A DNA stretch of 64,000 bases from JBBIND01 sp037444075 (GCA_037444075.1 JBBIND010000003.1:1-64000); one strand, 5' to 3'; shown: positions 1 through 9,474, numbered from the stretch's first letter. Numbers and translations: made by a program. Notes: generated by a model from the letters alone, not told the origin.

Positions 1-3000
1 GATGATGTTGTAGCGATTGCCGAAGAACTGGATTTCTCCCTGGTCCACGGTCATGCGGCCCAACAGGACCGGGTTCGAGGGCGAACCGCGCAGCTTGAGA
101 TCCGCCTCCGGCATCACGTCGCGCGTGAGCGTGGTGAGCAGCTCAGCGTCGGCGGTTGTGCGGATGCCGACGTCGAACTGCAAGCCGCGCAGGAATTCGT
201 TGGACGTGGCGGGTGTGGAAGGCGGCGTGACGGGCTGCGTCAACAAGCCCCCGATGTCGGTGCGCGGCGTGAACCCCGCGCGGATGACGGACACGTCGCC
301 GGACAGCAGGCTGCGGCTGGGCGTGCCGGTAAGGCTGAGGTCCGCGTTGAAAGAAGTGCTGACCCCTTCCGGATACCGGATGCGCACCCGCTCCGCGCGG
401 GCTTGCAGGCGGTAGAACAGCTCGCCGCGGTATCCGACATGGCCAGCCAAAGTCAGGTCGCCCCCGCCGGTTTGCGAAGTCAGTTTCTCGATGGTGGCGC
501 GGTTGCGGTCGAAGTGAATCGTGCCGCTGGCCTTCTCAATTCCGTTCGGAAGTCCGCGCAGGTAGAAGGAGGCGTCCTGCAAATGCATGCGCCCGCCGAA
601 TTGAGGCTCGGACAGCGTGCCGCGCACGCTGGCATCCAGCGAAGCCACGCCGGTCACCATGAGGTCCTCGTTGAACAAGGTGACGATCTGCAGATTGATG
701 GCGCCCTTCAAACGGAAGTTCCAGGCGCCGCGTGCCCGGAAAGCCAGCGTGCCGAAGGCTTCAACGTCAGTGCCGTCGGCGACGAAACGCGCTTCCTGGA
801 TGTGGATCCCGGCCGGGTCGATGCCGAACACCAGGGGCGCGGCATTCCGCACCGTGAGTTTAGCCGCGTGCTCACGGAGGGCTTCGAGCCGCGGCGTCAG
901 GGAGAACGCCGTCATCCTGGCCACGCCGTGCCATCGTCCGGGCTGAAGCACCGGGCCGGAGAAGCCCACCTCACCATCGAAGGAGCCTTCCGCCGGGAGG
1001 CTGCGGCCGGGTCCTCCGAGCAGACCGACGTCCTGCAACGCCGCGAGCGTCAGGCGGCTGAAGCGGATGTAGCCCAAGCCGACGCTCTCGCCCTCCAGGC
1101 TCCACTCAGCGCTGCTCTCGATGGTGGAGTCGCTGATCTTGGCCGTCGCGCGCGCCAGCAGGATCTTGCCGCGCGTGGAGGCGGTGACCTCTACGCTGCC
1201 CAGCGGACGCGCCTCCAGCGTCAGCCCTCGCACCCTGACGTCACCGGTGAGCGCGTTGAGTTGCGGCCTTCCGTCCGCCATCTCGACCGATCCCGAAGCC
1301 TGCCAGGACAAGCGGCCCTCCAGCCCTTCCTTGAGGTTCCGCACGGCGGCCCATTGCGCCAGTGTGAAGCCTTGTCCGGCTGCCTGAAAACGCATGCTCC
1401 CGTTCAGCCAATCGTCCGGCTTGTGTTCGTACCTGCCGGTGAGGGTGAGTTTGCCCGCCAGAGCCACCAGTTGCAGCGAGGCCACGTCAACCACGGTCGG
1501 CGTGACGCGCAACTCGGTTTGCAGACGGTCAAACCGCTCCCCGTAGGCAGTAGGCCGCTCCACGGACAGCCGGGCAGATGCGTCGGGCGCCTCTACAGTC
1601 CCCGTCAATTGGACCGTCCCCGCGAGCACGCCGTCGACGGGGAGTTCGCGTCCGGCGTCCTTGAGGAGCCGCCCCAATGGCAGACCGCGCAGGCGGAAGT
1701 TACCGCTCAGGCGCGAGCCGGGAGTCGGCTTCCAGTCGGCGAACTCCAACTCGCCGTGGCCCTCGATGACGGCGGGCCGCTGCCTCAACGACGCACCCTG
1801 GAAGCGCACCCCGCTCCGGTCGAGTTCGACGCCGCCGGCGGCCTCATCGATGCGCTGTCCGGCGAACAGAAAAGGTCCCAGCGCTGCGCGGCCTGAGAAA
1901 CGCACACCGCTGAGCGCCCGGTCGACGTAGCCCTCGAAGCGTGCTTCACCGGCGTCCAGCTTGACGGGCAACGATTCCACCGGCGCATCCGTGAACAGCG
2001 AAACAGCCGGGAGCAGATCCTCCAGGTTGCGGGTGAATAAATCGGCGTTCAGTCTTTCCCGAAGCGATCCTGAAAACCGGATGCGCGACAACGGCGTGGC
2101 CAGTTGAGACTCCGCGAAGCGGATGGAATTCGCCCTTTGGTCATAAGTGACGCTCACTTCGCCAGCTAAAGGAATACCTTCGGGCGCCGCGGAAAGCGTC
2201 AATTGGGCGCGCACCACCGCTCCAGGGGATGGAGCGTTCGGGAAATCCCAATCCAATTGCAAAGGTCCGCTCACCAGCCCGCTCCAGGGCAACGGCTTCA
2301 GGCTGACGCTCTCCAGCAGTTTGCCGGTGGGGAAGGACCGTGCTTGCCCTCGCAGCCGCAGGCTTCTAAAACGGTCCACGCTGACTTCACCCGTGAATCC
2401 GCCCTCCAGAGCCTGCGCCGACAAGTTGGGAAGAAGAAAGGTGCTTCCCGTGGCGCGCAAATCGGAGGTAAGGCGAATGTCTGTTACTCGCACTCGCCCT
2501 TCCTCGTAAGCGAATCCGCTGCCTGATATCCCGCCATCCAGCCAGTGCGGAGCGCCGCCGCCCAAGGCCACCAACCCCTTGAAATCCAGCCGCCCGCGCC
2601 GCGCCAAGGGAAGCCCGAGCAGCGGCATGAAGTCCGCCATCAGGAAGTTGCCCCGGGTGTTCAGGCGCAACGCAGGCGCGGAAAGGGGCGCCACCGAGCC
2701 CGCCGCGTCGATGCTTGACCCACCCAACGCAAGCCGCAGCGAGGCCAGGTCAAAGCTGTCTCCGTCCAGCGACCAATCCAAGTCCAAATCAAACCCGATG
2801 GGCAGGACCTTGGGCGATTCGATCAGCAACTGCCGGCTGGAAAACTTGCCCAGATAACGGGGACCGGCGGCATCGTGACTGAATTCCGCCCGCAGCCGCT
2901 CGCCTTTGACGTCCAGCGGCAGGCGCCTGTTGGCGTACTGTAGGTGGCCTTGCGTGAGATCGAACTTCTGTACGGCCAAACGCAGAAACGTCTCAATGCC

Positions 3001-3429
3001 GCGTCCTCCCGCGCGCCGGGGCGTTTTGGGTTGCGGGACGTTAGTGCTCCCGTCGGGATAGAAGGCGATGTAGATCTCCGGCTTCCCGAGACCCAGCCGC
3101 GCGATGTCGATATCCCGCCGGACCAGCGAGATGACCTTCAGGTCGACGATGAAAGACTGCGCGGAGAACAGCGGCGGCTCATCAGCGGACTCCTTGCCGC
3201 GCAACGTGAACCCGCGCACCTCAGCGCGCAACGCGCGCCAGTGGAACCGGAACGCCTCCAACTCCACGGACCCGCCGGTGGCCTTCTCCACTTCCGCGAC
3301 GATGCGTTGCCTGACCTTGTCGTGGAACCAGTCCGACCGCAGCAACAGGACCACGGCGGTTGTCAGCAGCACTGCGCAGGCCAACACAATGGCAGCCAGC
3401 TTCAGCAGGACCCGGGGCAGCCGCTTCAT
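1..3429 (-). CDS. TamB/AsmA-like translocation and assembly module protein (partial, C-terminus off the window)
   Basis: The minus-strand frame is open from the ATG at 3429 to the window edge, 1,143 codons without a stop. It begins with a short basic stretch and one hydrophobic helix (residues about 8-30, MKRLPRVLLKLAAIVLACAV), then a long run of beta-strand-like repeats with recurring phrases such as LTLTGRYEH, LTLAGHVGYRG and VRGLTLEARPLGSVEV. This is the look of TamB/AsmA (DUF490) proteins, inner-membrane-anchored periplasm-spanning bridges that move lipids or assist barrel assembly. It overlaps the SurA-N-like gene by ATGA and sits two genes behind a BamA/TamA-like barrel, as tamA-tamB pairs do. 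The conserved C-terminal TamB domain is not visible, so AsmA-like family members remain possible. Confidence 0.8.
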   Translation of the reverse strand, partial: MKRLPRVLLKLAAIVLACAVLLTTAVVLLLRSDWFHDKVRQRIVAEVEKATGGSVELEAFRFHWRALRAEVRGFTLRGKESADEPPLFSAQSFIVDLKVISLVRRDIDIARLGLGKPEIYIAFYPDGSTNVPQPKTPRRAGGRGIETFLRLAVQKFDLTQGHLQYANRRLPLDVKGERLRAEFSHDAAGPRYLGKFSSRQLLIESPKVLPIGFDLDLDWSLDGDSFDLASLRLALGGSSIDAAGSVAPLSAPALRLNTRGNFLMADFMPLLGLPLARRGRLDFKGLVALGGGAPHWLDGGISGSGFAYEEGRVRVTDIRLTSDLRATGSTFLLPNLSAQALEGGFTGEVSVDRFRSLRLRGQARSFPTGKLLESVSLKPLPWSGLVSGPLQLDWDFPNAPSPGAVVRAQLTLSAAPEGIPLAGEVSVTYDQRANSIRFAESQLATPLSRIRFSGSLRERLNADLFTRNLEDLLPAVSLFTDAPVESLPVKLDAGEARFEGYVDRALSGVRFSGRAALGPFLFAGQRIDEAAGGVELDRSGVRFQGASLRQRPAVIEGHGELEFADWKPTPGSRLSGNFRLRGLPLGRLLKDAGRELPVDGVLAGTVQLTGTVEAPDASARLSVERPTAYGERFDRLQTELRVTPTVVDVASLQLVALAGKLTLTGRYEHKPDDWLNGSMRFQAAGQGFTLAQWAAVRNLKEGLEGRLSWQASGSVEMADGRPQLNALTGDVRVRGLTLEARPLGSVEVTASTRGKILLARATAKISDSTIESSAEWSLEGESVGLGYIRFSRLTLAALQDVGLLGGPGRSLPAEGSFDGEVGFSGPVLQPGRWHGVARMTAFSLTPRLEALREHAAKLTVRNAAPLVFGIDPAGIHIQEARFVADGTDVEAFGTLAFRARGAWNFRLKGAINLQIVTLFNEDLMVTGVASLDASVRGTLSEPQFGGRMHLQDASFYLRGLPNGIEKASGTIHFDRNRATIEKLTSQTGGGDLTLAGHVGYRGELFYRLQARAERVRIRYPEGVSTSFNADLSLTGTPSRSLLSGDVSVIRAGFTPRTDIGGLLTQPVTPPSTPATSNEFLRGLQFDVGIRTTADAELLTTLTRDVMPEADLKLRGSPSNPVLLGRMTVDQGEIQFFGNRYNII

Positions 3430-4073
3430 TGAAAGGCCTCCTCGCGGAGGACGATCCTGGCCTGCCCACGCTGTTGAGCCATCCAGCGGTCCAGAGCGGC
3501 GTCCACCAAGCGGGCTTCCAGCACCCGCTCCAGTTGGTCGCGCGCGTCTTCAAAGGAAGGCGGCGCTTCATTCGGGCGATTCCATTCCGCCAGGAGCCGG
3601 TTCTGATAGTAATCGCGGACTTCCCTTTCGTCCACAGCCACGGCGGGACGGAAGCGCACCTCAATGAAGCGCAGAGTGACGAGCTGCTGTAGCAGGTTAT
3701 TGATGAGCGCGCTTTCCGAGATGCCGTATTCCTTCAGGGCTGTCTCATAGCTGCCCGCTTCCCGGAAGCGCGCCGCTCGCAGTTCGCCTAGCACCTTTCT
3801 GGCTTCTTCCACTTCCGGCGCCGGGTAGCGGCTGATTTCCATCTCCCGGCGTATAAGTGCGTACTCCACCACGTGCTCCGCCGCTTTGCGCCGGGCGGCG
3901 GCGCTTAGATCGGGCGCCTCCCCGTTCAAAAAGGCGGCAATGCGCATGCGCTCCAGCAATTCGCTCTCTGTCACGACTATGTTGCCGACCGTCAAGGCGA
4001 TTCTATCGATGATCTCGCCCCCGGCCGCCGCGGCCGAGCCAAGTAGCCAAAGGATGCACACGAGCGTCCGCAT
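3426..4073 (-). CDS. Periplasmic SurA-N-like protein without a PPIase domain
   Basis: 215 residues. I chose the ATG at 4073, which overlaps the stop of the upstream barrel gene as TGATG; the longer open frame to 4574 is only a shadow of that gene. The N-terminus is a signal peptide (MRTLVCILWLLGSAAAAGG), followed by EIIDRIALTVGNIVVTESEL, typical of the first strands of SurA/PpiC-type chaperones. The middle is charged and helical (ALIRREMEISRYPAPEVEEA). No parvulin domain follows, and the protein is about half the length of SurA. Placement between a barrel-insertase-like gene and a TamB-like gene suggests a dedicated periplasmic chaperone for outer membrane clients. The function is inferred. 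Confidence 0.6.
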   Translation of the reverse strand: MRTLVCILWLLGSAAAAGGEIIDRIALTVGNIVVTESELLERMRIAAFLNGEAPDLSAAARRKAAEHVVEYALIRREMEISRYPAPEVEEARKVLGELRAARFREAGSYETALKEYGISESALINNLLQQLVTLRFIEVRFRPAVAVDEREVRDYYQNRLLAEWNRPNEAPPSFEDARDQLERVLEARLVDAALDRWMAQQRGQARIVLREEAFQ

Positions 4074-7018
4074 CAGAACGTCTGTCCTATCGAGAAATGG
4101 AATTGCAGCGGGCTGATGCGCTGATTGGTTTTGGTCCCACGGCCCTCCAGCAAATCCTGCTGTGTCCCCTGGAAACCGAAGAAGCGCGGAGCGTTGGGGG
4201 CGTAGGCCAAGTCCAGCCGCAGAGGCCCCACCGGTGTCTTGTAGCGGATGCCAAGCCCGAAGGCGTGAACGGCGTAATCGAAATCCTCCCGGTTGCGCTG
4301 AAAAACGCGCCCGGAGATGCTGCGGAAACGCGAATACACATTGCCGCCGTCGTGAAACAGGACGCCCCCCACGTGGTCCCCGCGCAAAGGGAAACGCAAT
4401 TCCAGGGAGTTCATCAGCAAGGCGCGCCCACCGACGGGGAAGCCAGTGCTCAAGTCGCGAGGCCCGGCCTGATTTTCCGGGAAGCTGCGGTGTGACGATG
4501 CGCCGCCCGAGAAGAAGCGTTCCGACAGCGGGATCTCGTTGGTGCCGCCCTCGCGGTCCAGATTGTGCAGCCACCCGAACGTGACGGTCCGCGCCAGCAC
4601 CATGCCCTTGCCGAAAGGGTGATAGCTGGAGTTGCGCGCCAGCAGCCGGAAGTAGTCCGTTTCGGATGTGAACGCTTTGGAGGCGAGTCCGAAGTCCACG
4701 GTGTTGTAAACGCCCCGATGCGATTCAAGCGGGTCATCACGCCGGTCCTGGATAAAAGTCAGCGAGAGCGCGCCGACCCGCACTGACTGAGCGAACACAG
4801 GGATCAGCTCACGGGAGATCTTCAGCGTGTTCTCGTCGATCGACACGCGCCGGTAGCTGAAGCGGTACTGCATCGCATTGGCGCGGCTGAGCTTCTGTTC
4901 CACCTGGGCGGTGCCCTCCAGGCGGCGGCTTTCAAACGTGCGGATATCGCGGGAAAAATCATGCAGCGCGGTGAAGCTGAGGGTAAAATCCTCACGGCCC
5001 TTGAATTGGGGCGCCAGGTAAGTGACGAGCGTGCGCCTCTGAATATCGGAAATGCGAGTCTGCACACCGAGCGTGTGGCCGATGCCGAACATGTTCGCCC
5101 GGCTGACACCGAGAGAAACGCGCGGGCTGAAGCCGGGGCTGCCGGCGGGCGCGTCAAAACTGTGATCGCCTGAGCCGATGCGCGCTATCTCCGCGCCCAC
5201 GCCGGCGTTGACCGAATAACGGCGCGCTTCTTCAAACTGGTGCAGCAAGTACTTCCGCTTCTCGAGACCCTCCGGGTTTTGTACCGCCATGTCCACTCGC
5301 GCGAACACGCCGAGGTCATAAAGCTGGCGCTGGCTTTCCACCATCTGACTTTGAGAGAGCGCCTCTCCCGGCTCCAGCCGTATGCGATTGGTCACCATCT
5401 CCGGGTCGCTGTCCTTCAGGCCGCCCACCAGCACGCCACGCACATACTGGCGCGGACCCTCCTGGACGGTGAGAGCCAAATCCACGAGCCCCGGACTGTC
5501 ACCCGTCTCTACCTGCCACAACAACGAAGTGAACGGATACCCGTTGTTGTAGTAGTAATTCAGGACGTTGTTACGGTCCGTCACCAGGTTGCTCTCGCTG
5601 TAGGGCTGCCCTTCGAGGGATGCCAGCAGTGACGTGACAAACTGGAGGTGTTCCAAAGAGACTCCCTCCACGGCGAGCGAGCCCACCAGCTTCTGGGGGC
5701 CTTCCTGGACTCGAAGGAATACTGCCACCTCGCGTTCCTTGCCCCGGTAGTCAGGCTCTGTCGAAGTCTCCACCCTGACGTCACTGAAGCCGTTGGACCG
5801 GTAGAGTTCCACGATGGCGTCGACGTCGCGTTCCAGGAGGATTTCGCTGTATCGCCCGTGCCGGAAGCGCACACGCGTGGCGGGCGTCACATACATGCGC
5901 TCGCGCAAGGTGGCCGTGTCGAAATACTGGTTGCCGCTGATCTCCAGATGGACCATCTTGTAGCGCGGTCCGCGGTCTATGGTGTACTCGATGGTCCGGC
6001 TGCCATCGGCCTCATCGACTGAGCGGAAATCCACCTTGGCGTCGAAGTAGCCTTGCGCCTGAAAGTGTTCCGTGAGGTTGCCGGCGCCTTCCATGAGCAA
6101 GTCACGGTCAGCGGACTGTTCCTGATAGATGGGCACCAACTGCCGCAGCTTGCCGCCGGACACACGTGCGCCGCGTGCGCGCACCCTGACCCTCGGTCCC
6201 GGTTCGACGTTGAGGAAAGGTGTCACTCTCCTCTTGGCGGGGTCATAGAGCAGTTCGTCGAGACTCACGCGGCTCAGCAGGTGATGCCTCTCCTGGAAGA
6301 AACGGCGCGCGCGGTCCAGGCCGCGTTGCAAACGGCTCTCGGTGAGAGATCTCCAGCCCAGGATGCCCCAGAAAGTGCGCCAGCGGGTGGCGTGCAGCAG
6401 CTTCTGTGCGGTGGCGGGGTCCGTGCCGATCACTTCCGGGCGCGCAAACCTGGCGCGCGGCCCCGGCTCCACCAGGTAGACGACATTGACTTGAGAAATC
6501 GAGGGGTCGTAATCGAGAATCCGGTCCACGCGGGCTTCATAGAACCCGTTCTTCCTCAAGGTCTCGCTGATGTTCTTCGCAGCGGTATCAGCCATTTGCT
6601 CGGTGAACAGCCCGCCGAGTTGCAGCTTGGTGGCATTCACGAGTTGACCCCGGTTGGGTGGTTCGGGCACGCCTTCCACGGAGACTCGGCCGACGAACCA
6701 GGTCCCGCGCGTGATGAATCGCAGCAGCAGAGCGCCATCTACGAGTTCTACGTCGGCGGCTAGGTCCTGATAGCGGCCCGTGGCGTAAAGCCTTTCAATG
6801 GAAGCGCGTACGTCGGACAGGCGGAGGGCTTCGCCGGTCTTGACGGGCAGCATCTCAAGCAGTTCGTCGTCCGGGTAAGGCTGAAGCGCGGGGTCGAAGA
6901 CGATGCGGGCGATGCGAAGGCCCTCGTAGTCGCTTGGGGCGGCCTGGACGCGGGCTGGCATCAAAACAGCCAGCAGCGCCACCGCCGCCAGCAAGTGCCC
7001 TCGNNNNNNNNNNATCAT
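4073..7018 (-). CDS. BamA/TamA (Omp85) family outer membrane protein
   Basis: About 981 residues if the N gap is really 10 bases. The ATG at 7018 gives a signal peptide (RGHLLAAVALLAVLMPARVQA after the unresolved codons). Residues about 30-590 contain several POTRA-like repeats, recognisable by phrases such as FVGRVSVEGVP, YKMVHLEISGNQYFD and QKLVGSLAVEGVS. The C-terminal beta-barrel starts near residue 598 (YSVNAGVGAEIARIG) and ends in SIGQTF with a terminal Phe, the usual outer-membrane signature. The loop-6 motif, normally (V/I)RG(F/Y), reads HRSFPEN near residue 843. It heads an operon with SurA-N-like and TamB-like genes. TamA is favoured by the TamB partner, but the POTRA number looks larger than TamA's three. 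Confidence 0.85.
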   Translation of the reverse strand: MXXXXRGHLLAAVALLAVLMPARVQAAPSDYEGLRIARIVFDPALQPYPDDELLEMLPVKTGEALRLSDVRASIERLYATGRYQDLAADVELVDGALLLRFITRGTWFVGRVSVEGVPEPPNRGQLVNATKLQLGGLFTEQMADTAAKNISETLRKNGFYEARVDRILDYDPSISQVNVVYLVEPGPRARFARPEVIGTDPATAQKLLHATRWRTFWGILGWRSLTESRLQRGLDRARRFFQERHHLLSRVSLDELLYDPAKRRVTPFLNVEPGPRVRVRARGARVSGGKLRQLVPIYQEQSADRDLLMEGAGNLTEHFQAQGYFDAKVDFRSVDEADGSRTIEYTIDRGPRYKMVHLEISGNQYFDTATLRERMYVTPATRVRFRHGRYSEILLERDVDAIVELYRSNGFSDVRVETSTEPDYRGKEREVAVFLRVQEGPQKLVGSLAVEGVSLEHLQFVTSLLASLEGQPYSESNLVTDRNNVLNYYYNNGYPFTSLLWQVETGDSPGLVDLALTVQEGPRQYVRGVLVGGLKDSDPEMVTNRIRLEPGEALSQSQMVESQRQLYDLGVFARVDMAVQNPEGLEKRKYLLHQFEEARRYSVNAGVGAEIARIGSGDHSFDAPAGSPGFSPRVSLGVSRANMFGIGHTLGVQTRISDIQRRTLVTYLAPQFKGREDFTLSFTALHDFSRDIRTFESRRLEGTAQVEQKLSRANAMQYRFSYRRVSIDENTLKISRELIPVFAQSVRVGALSLTFIQDRRDDPLESHRGVYNTVDFGLASKAFTSETDYFRLLARNSSYHPFGKGMVLARTVTFGWLHNLDREGGTNEIPLSERFFSGGASSHRSFPENQAGPRDLSTGFPVGGRALLMNSLELRFPLRGDHVGGVLFHDGGNVYSRFRSISGRVFQRNREDFDYAVHAFGLGIRYKTPVGPLRLDLAYAPNAPRFFGFQGTQQDLLEGRGTKTNQRISPLQFHFSIGQTF
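7004..7013. other. Assembly gap of 10 N
   Basis: Ten consecutive N bases. They fall inside the first codons of the Omp85 gene and in the short divergent region shared with the ThiF-like gene. The reading frame is preserved if the gap is exactly 10 bases, but a 10-N run may be a scaffold placeholder of unknown true length. Confidence 0.98.
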
Positions 7019-7049
7019 AGCAAGCGCCATTGCTAACATTGGCTTTGAG

Positions 7050-8168
7050 ATGCCTTTGGGAGATTCGCGAGAAGCGATGGGGAGCGGAGTAGAAGGGCAG
7101 GCGCCGGAATCTGGCCAACCGGAGCACACTGTGCCAACCGGGGCGCCCGAGGCGGACAGATTTAACCGGTACTCACGCCAGGCTCTGTTCGCGGGAATGG
7201 GTCAGGAAGGGCAGCAGTGCCTCCGGGCATCCAACGTGACCATCGTCGGCTGCGGAGCTCTGGGCAGTTTGCAGGCTGAGGCGTTGGCGCGCGCGGGGGT
7301 GGGAGTACTACGCATCATCGACCGCGACTACGTCGAATGGAGCAATCTCCAGCGGCAGTGGCTGTTTGAAGAAAGCGACGCCGCCCAGGCGCTTCCCAAA
7401 GCGGTGGCAGCCGCCCGCCGGTTGCAGCGCATCAACAGCGACGTGCGGGTCGAACCCATGGTGGCGGACCTCAATCCGGCCAATGCCGCCGAACTCCTTG
7501 AAGATGCGGACCTGCTATTGGACGGCACTGACAACTTCGAAACGCGCTATCTCATCAATGACTACGCCGTCAGCCGGGGCGTGCCGTGGATCTACGGCGC
7601 GGCCGTGGCGAGCTACGGGCTCACTATGCCCGTCCTGCCGGGCCGAACGGCCTGCCTGAAGTGCATCTACCCGGAACCGCCCGGAGGCGCGCAGCCCACG
7701 TGCGAAACCGCCGGAGTGCTCAACGCCATCACCGCAGCCGTAGCCTCCTTGCAGACAGCCGCGGCCCTCAAAATCCTCTCCGGGCACGCCGACACCTTGG
7801 AGGCCCGTATCACGACGTTGGATGTCTGGACGGGGACGGTTCGGCAGGTGGCTCTGCCCGGCCCCATTCCTCAGTGTCAGGCCTGTGGTGAGCGCCAGTT
7901 TCCGCATCTCGATGGAACGGGGCGCGCTCCCATCAGCTTATGCGGGCGCAACGCGGTGCAGATCCACGAACGCCGCCGGCCACTCGACCTGACGGACTTG
8001 AAGCGGAGGTTGGAGCCGCTTGGCCGCGTCCTGGCCAACGAGTTTGCTCTGCGCTTCTTTGCCCTTCCCTACGAACTTACTGTCTTTCCCGACGGACGCG
8101 CCATTATCAAAGGCACCACCGACACGGGACTTGCCCGCAGCCTGTACGCGAAGTACGTTGGAAGCTGA
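7050..8168 (+). CDS. ThiF/MoeB/HesA family adenylyltransferase
   Basis: 372 residues of the E1-like superfamily that adenylates the C-terminus of ubiquitin-like sulfur carriers (ThiS, MoaD). The core starts at DRFNRYSRQALFAGMG. The ATP-binding loop is VTIVGCGALGS, followed by IIDRDYVEWSNLQRQ, DGTDNFETRYLIND and TCETAGVL. Zinc-binding CxxC pairs are at CLKC and CQAC. After about residue 290 there is an extra domain (LTDLKRRLEPLGRVLANEF to the end) not found in short MoeB, with no rhodanese motif. The true start may be the ATG at 7077, since the first 35 residues are low-complexity. No sulfur-carrier gene lies nearby, so the partner is unknown. Confidence 0.85.
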   Translation: MPLGDSREAMGSGVEGQAPESGQPEHTVPTGAPEADRFNRYSRQALFAGMGQEGQQCLRASNVTIVGCGALGSLQAEALARAGVGVLRIIDRDYVEWSNLQRQWLFEESDAAQALPKAVAAARRLQRINSDVRVEPMVADLNPANAAELLEDADLLLDGTDNFETRYLINDYAVSRGVPWIYGAAVASYGLTMPVLPGRTACLKCIYPEPPGGAQPTCETAGVLNAITAAVASLQTAAALKILSGHADTLEARITTLDVWTGTVRQVALPGPIPQCQACGERQFPHLDGTGRAPISLCGRNAVQIHERRRPLDLTDLKRRLEPLGRVLANEFALRFFALPYELTVFPDGRAIIKGTTDTGLARSLYAKYVGS

Positions 8169-8193
8169 CCGGCGAGCACCCATTAGATAGCCG

Positions 8194-8471
8194 GTGGAGG
8201 AAGCCATCATGGGGCACCTGATCGAATTGGCGCGCAGCCGATTCAACGCACGCAAAGCGACGTTCCCGCTTCCTGTCAGCGCCTCGACAGGCGGCAGCAT
8301 GCGCGTCTTTGAAAACGTCAGGAGTACGGCGGACCTGGTGATCATCCACGGCAACACCGGCTCCCGGTGGTGCTGAAGTCAGGCAACTTCGGCGCTGAGG
8401 ATTTCTATGCGAGCGCCGTCGAGGCGATTCGCTCTATTACGAACCCGCGCTGGACGCTCTATGATGACTAA
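8194..8471 (+). pseudogene. Gene relics, the last with a four-carbon acid sugar kinase C-terminus
   Basis: Two short protein-like pieces in different frames. The first, from a GTG at 8194 to a stop at 8376, contains STGGSMRVFENV and ADLVIIHGNT. I could not place it firmly; it faintly resembles part of a glycosidase-like protein. The second frame runs to a stop at 8471 and reads LPVVLKSGNFGAEDFYASA, close to the end of four-carbon acid sugar kinases (Otn/DUF1537), whose last segment is usually LKSGNFG.DDF. Neither has enough sequence to be functional. The stop lies inside the first codons of the downstream oxidoreductase, as would be left after decay of an upstream operon partner. Confidence 0.4.
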
Positions 8472-9474
8472 CATGGATCGCAGTTGGCGCGGCGGCATCA
8501 TCGGATGCGGATACTTCGGGCGTATCCAACTGGAAGCCTGGGCGCGCATGCCGGAGGCCGAGATCGTCGCGGCATGTGACGCCGACCTTCCGCTGGCCAG
8601 ACAGGCCTCGCCTCAAGCCTTCGATTCGGCGGCAGAGATGTTCGAAAGCGCGGATTTGGACTTCGTGGATATCGTCACACGTCCGGATTCGCACCTGGAA
8701 TTAGTGCAACTGGCATGCGCTCACAGGGTTCCGGTCCTATGTCAGAAGCCCATGGCGCCGGATTGGGCCTCGGCGGTCGCCATGACGCTCGCCGCCGAGC
8801 GCGCCGGCGTTCCGCTCATGATCCACGAAAACTGGCGCTGGCAGCCTTGGTACCGGGAGTGCGGTCGGCGGATTCAACGCGGCGACATCGGAAGGCCTGT
8901 CAGCTACGTCTTCCGCATGCGGAAGCGGGATGGCCTCGGTGAAGAGCCCTACCAGCATCAACCCTATTTCCGGGAGATGCCGCGCCTGTTGCTGTATGAG
9001 ACCTTGGTCCACCATGTCGACATCGCCCGCTTCCTGTTTGGCGATATCCGCAGCGTGTCTGCGCAGTCTCGCCGGGTGAATCCGCTCATCGCGGGCGAGG
9101 ATCAGGCCGTAGCCGTTTTGACTCACGAGAACGGATTAATGGGAGTCATCGACGGAAACCGTTTCGCGGATCCGGTTCCCAATGGTCCGGCGATGGGAGA
9201 GGCGTTGTTCGAGGGCGAAGAAGGCAGCCTGCACGTGAGAGCCACCGGCGACATCTACAGCGGCGACGAATGCATCTGGAAGAGCCCTCCGGAGGTGGGC
9301 TACAAGGGCGATAGCGTCCTCGCTACGCAGAGGCACTTCCTCGAGTGCCTCGCGGCGGGCCAAGCCTTTGAGAGCGGGGCGCGGGACTACTTGAAGACCT
9401 TCGGCGCCGTCGAAGCAGCCTACGAGAGCATTGAACGCGGATGCGTGGTAACGAGCAACTTCTGGAGCCTCTGA
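8461..9474 (+). CDS. Gfo/Idh/MocA family NAD(P)-dependent oxidoreductase
   Basis: About 337 residues from the ATG at 8461 (8464 and 8473 are equally possible). The Rossmann motif GIIGCGYFGRIQLEAW is at residues about 11-26. The family's catalytic-lysine motif, usually EKP, appears as CQKPMAPDWASA, and MIHENWRWQPWYRE matches the conserved region after it. The C-terminal half holds the GFO_IDH_MocA alpha/beta domain with HHVDIARFLFGD. Substrates in the family are mostly sugars or inositols. It overlaps the glycosyltransferase downstream by 34 bases, suggesting a role in polysaccharide or nucleotide-sugar metabolism, but the substrate cannot be read from the sequence. Confidence 0.85.
   Translation: MMTNMDRSWRGGIIGCGYFGRIQLEAWARMPEAEIVAACDADLPLARQASPQAFDSAAEMFESADLDFVDIVTRPDSHLELVQLACAHRVPVLCQKPMAPDWASAVAMTLAAERAGVPLMIHENWRWQPWYRECGRRIQRGDIGRPVSYVFRMRKRDGLGEEPYQHQPYFREMPRLLLYETLVHHVDIARFLFGDIRSVSAQSRRVNPLIAGEDQAVAVLTHENGLMGVIDGNRFADPVPNGPAMGEALFEGEEGSLHVRATGDIYSGDECIWKSPPEVGYKGDSVLATQRHFLECLAAGQAFESGARDYLKTFGAVEAAYESIERGCVVTSNFWSL

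Noticed and set aside
403..1896. A 497-codon plus-strand frame at the left end.
   Set aside because: Composition is that of an antisense GC frame, and the opposite strand encodes the TamB-like protein with clear repeats.
3426..4574. The long 382-codon open frame covering the SurA-N-like gene.
   Set aside because: The extra N-terminal part is a shadow of the Omp85 gene. The signal peptide and family similarity begin only at 4073.
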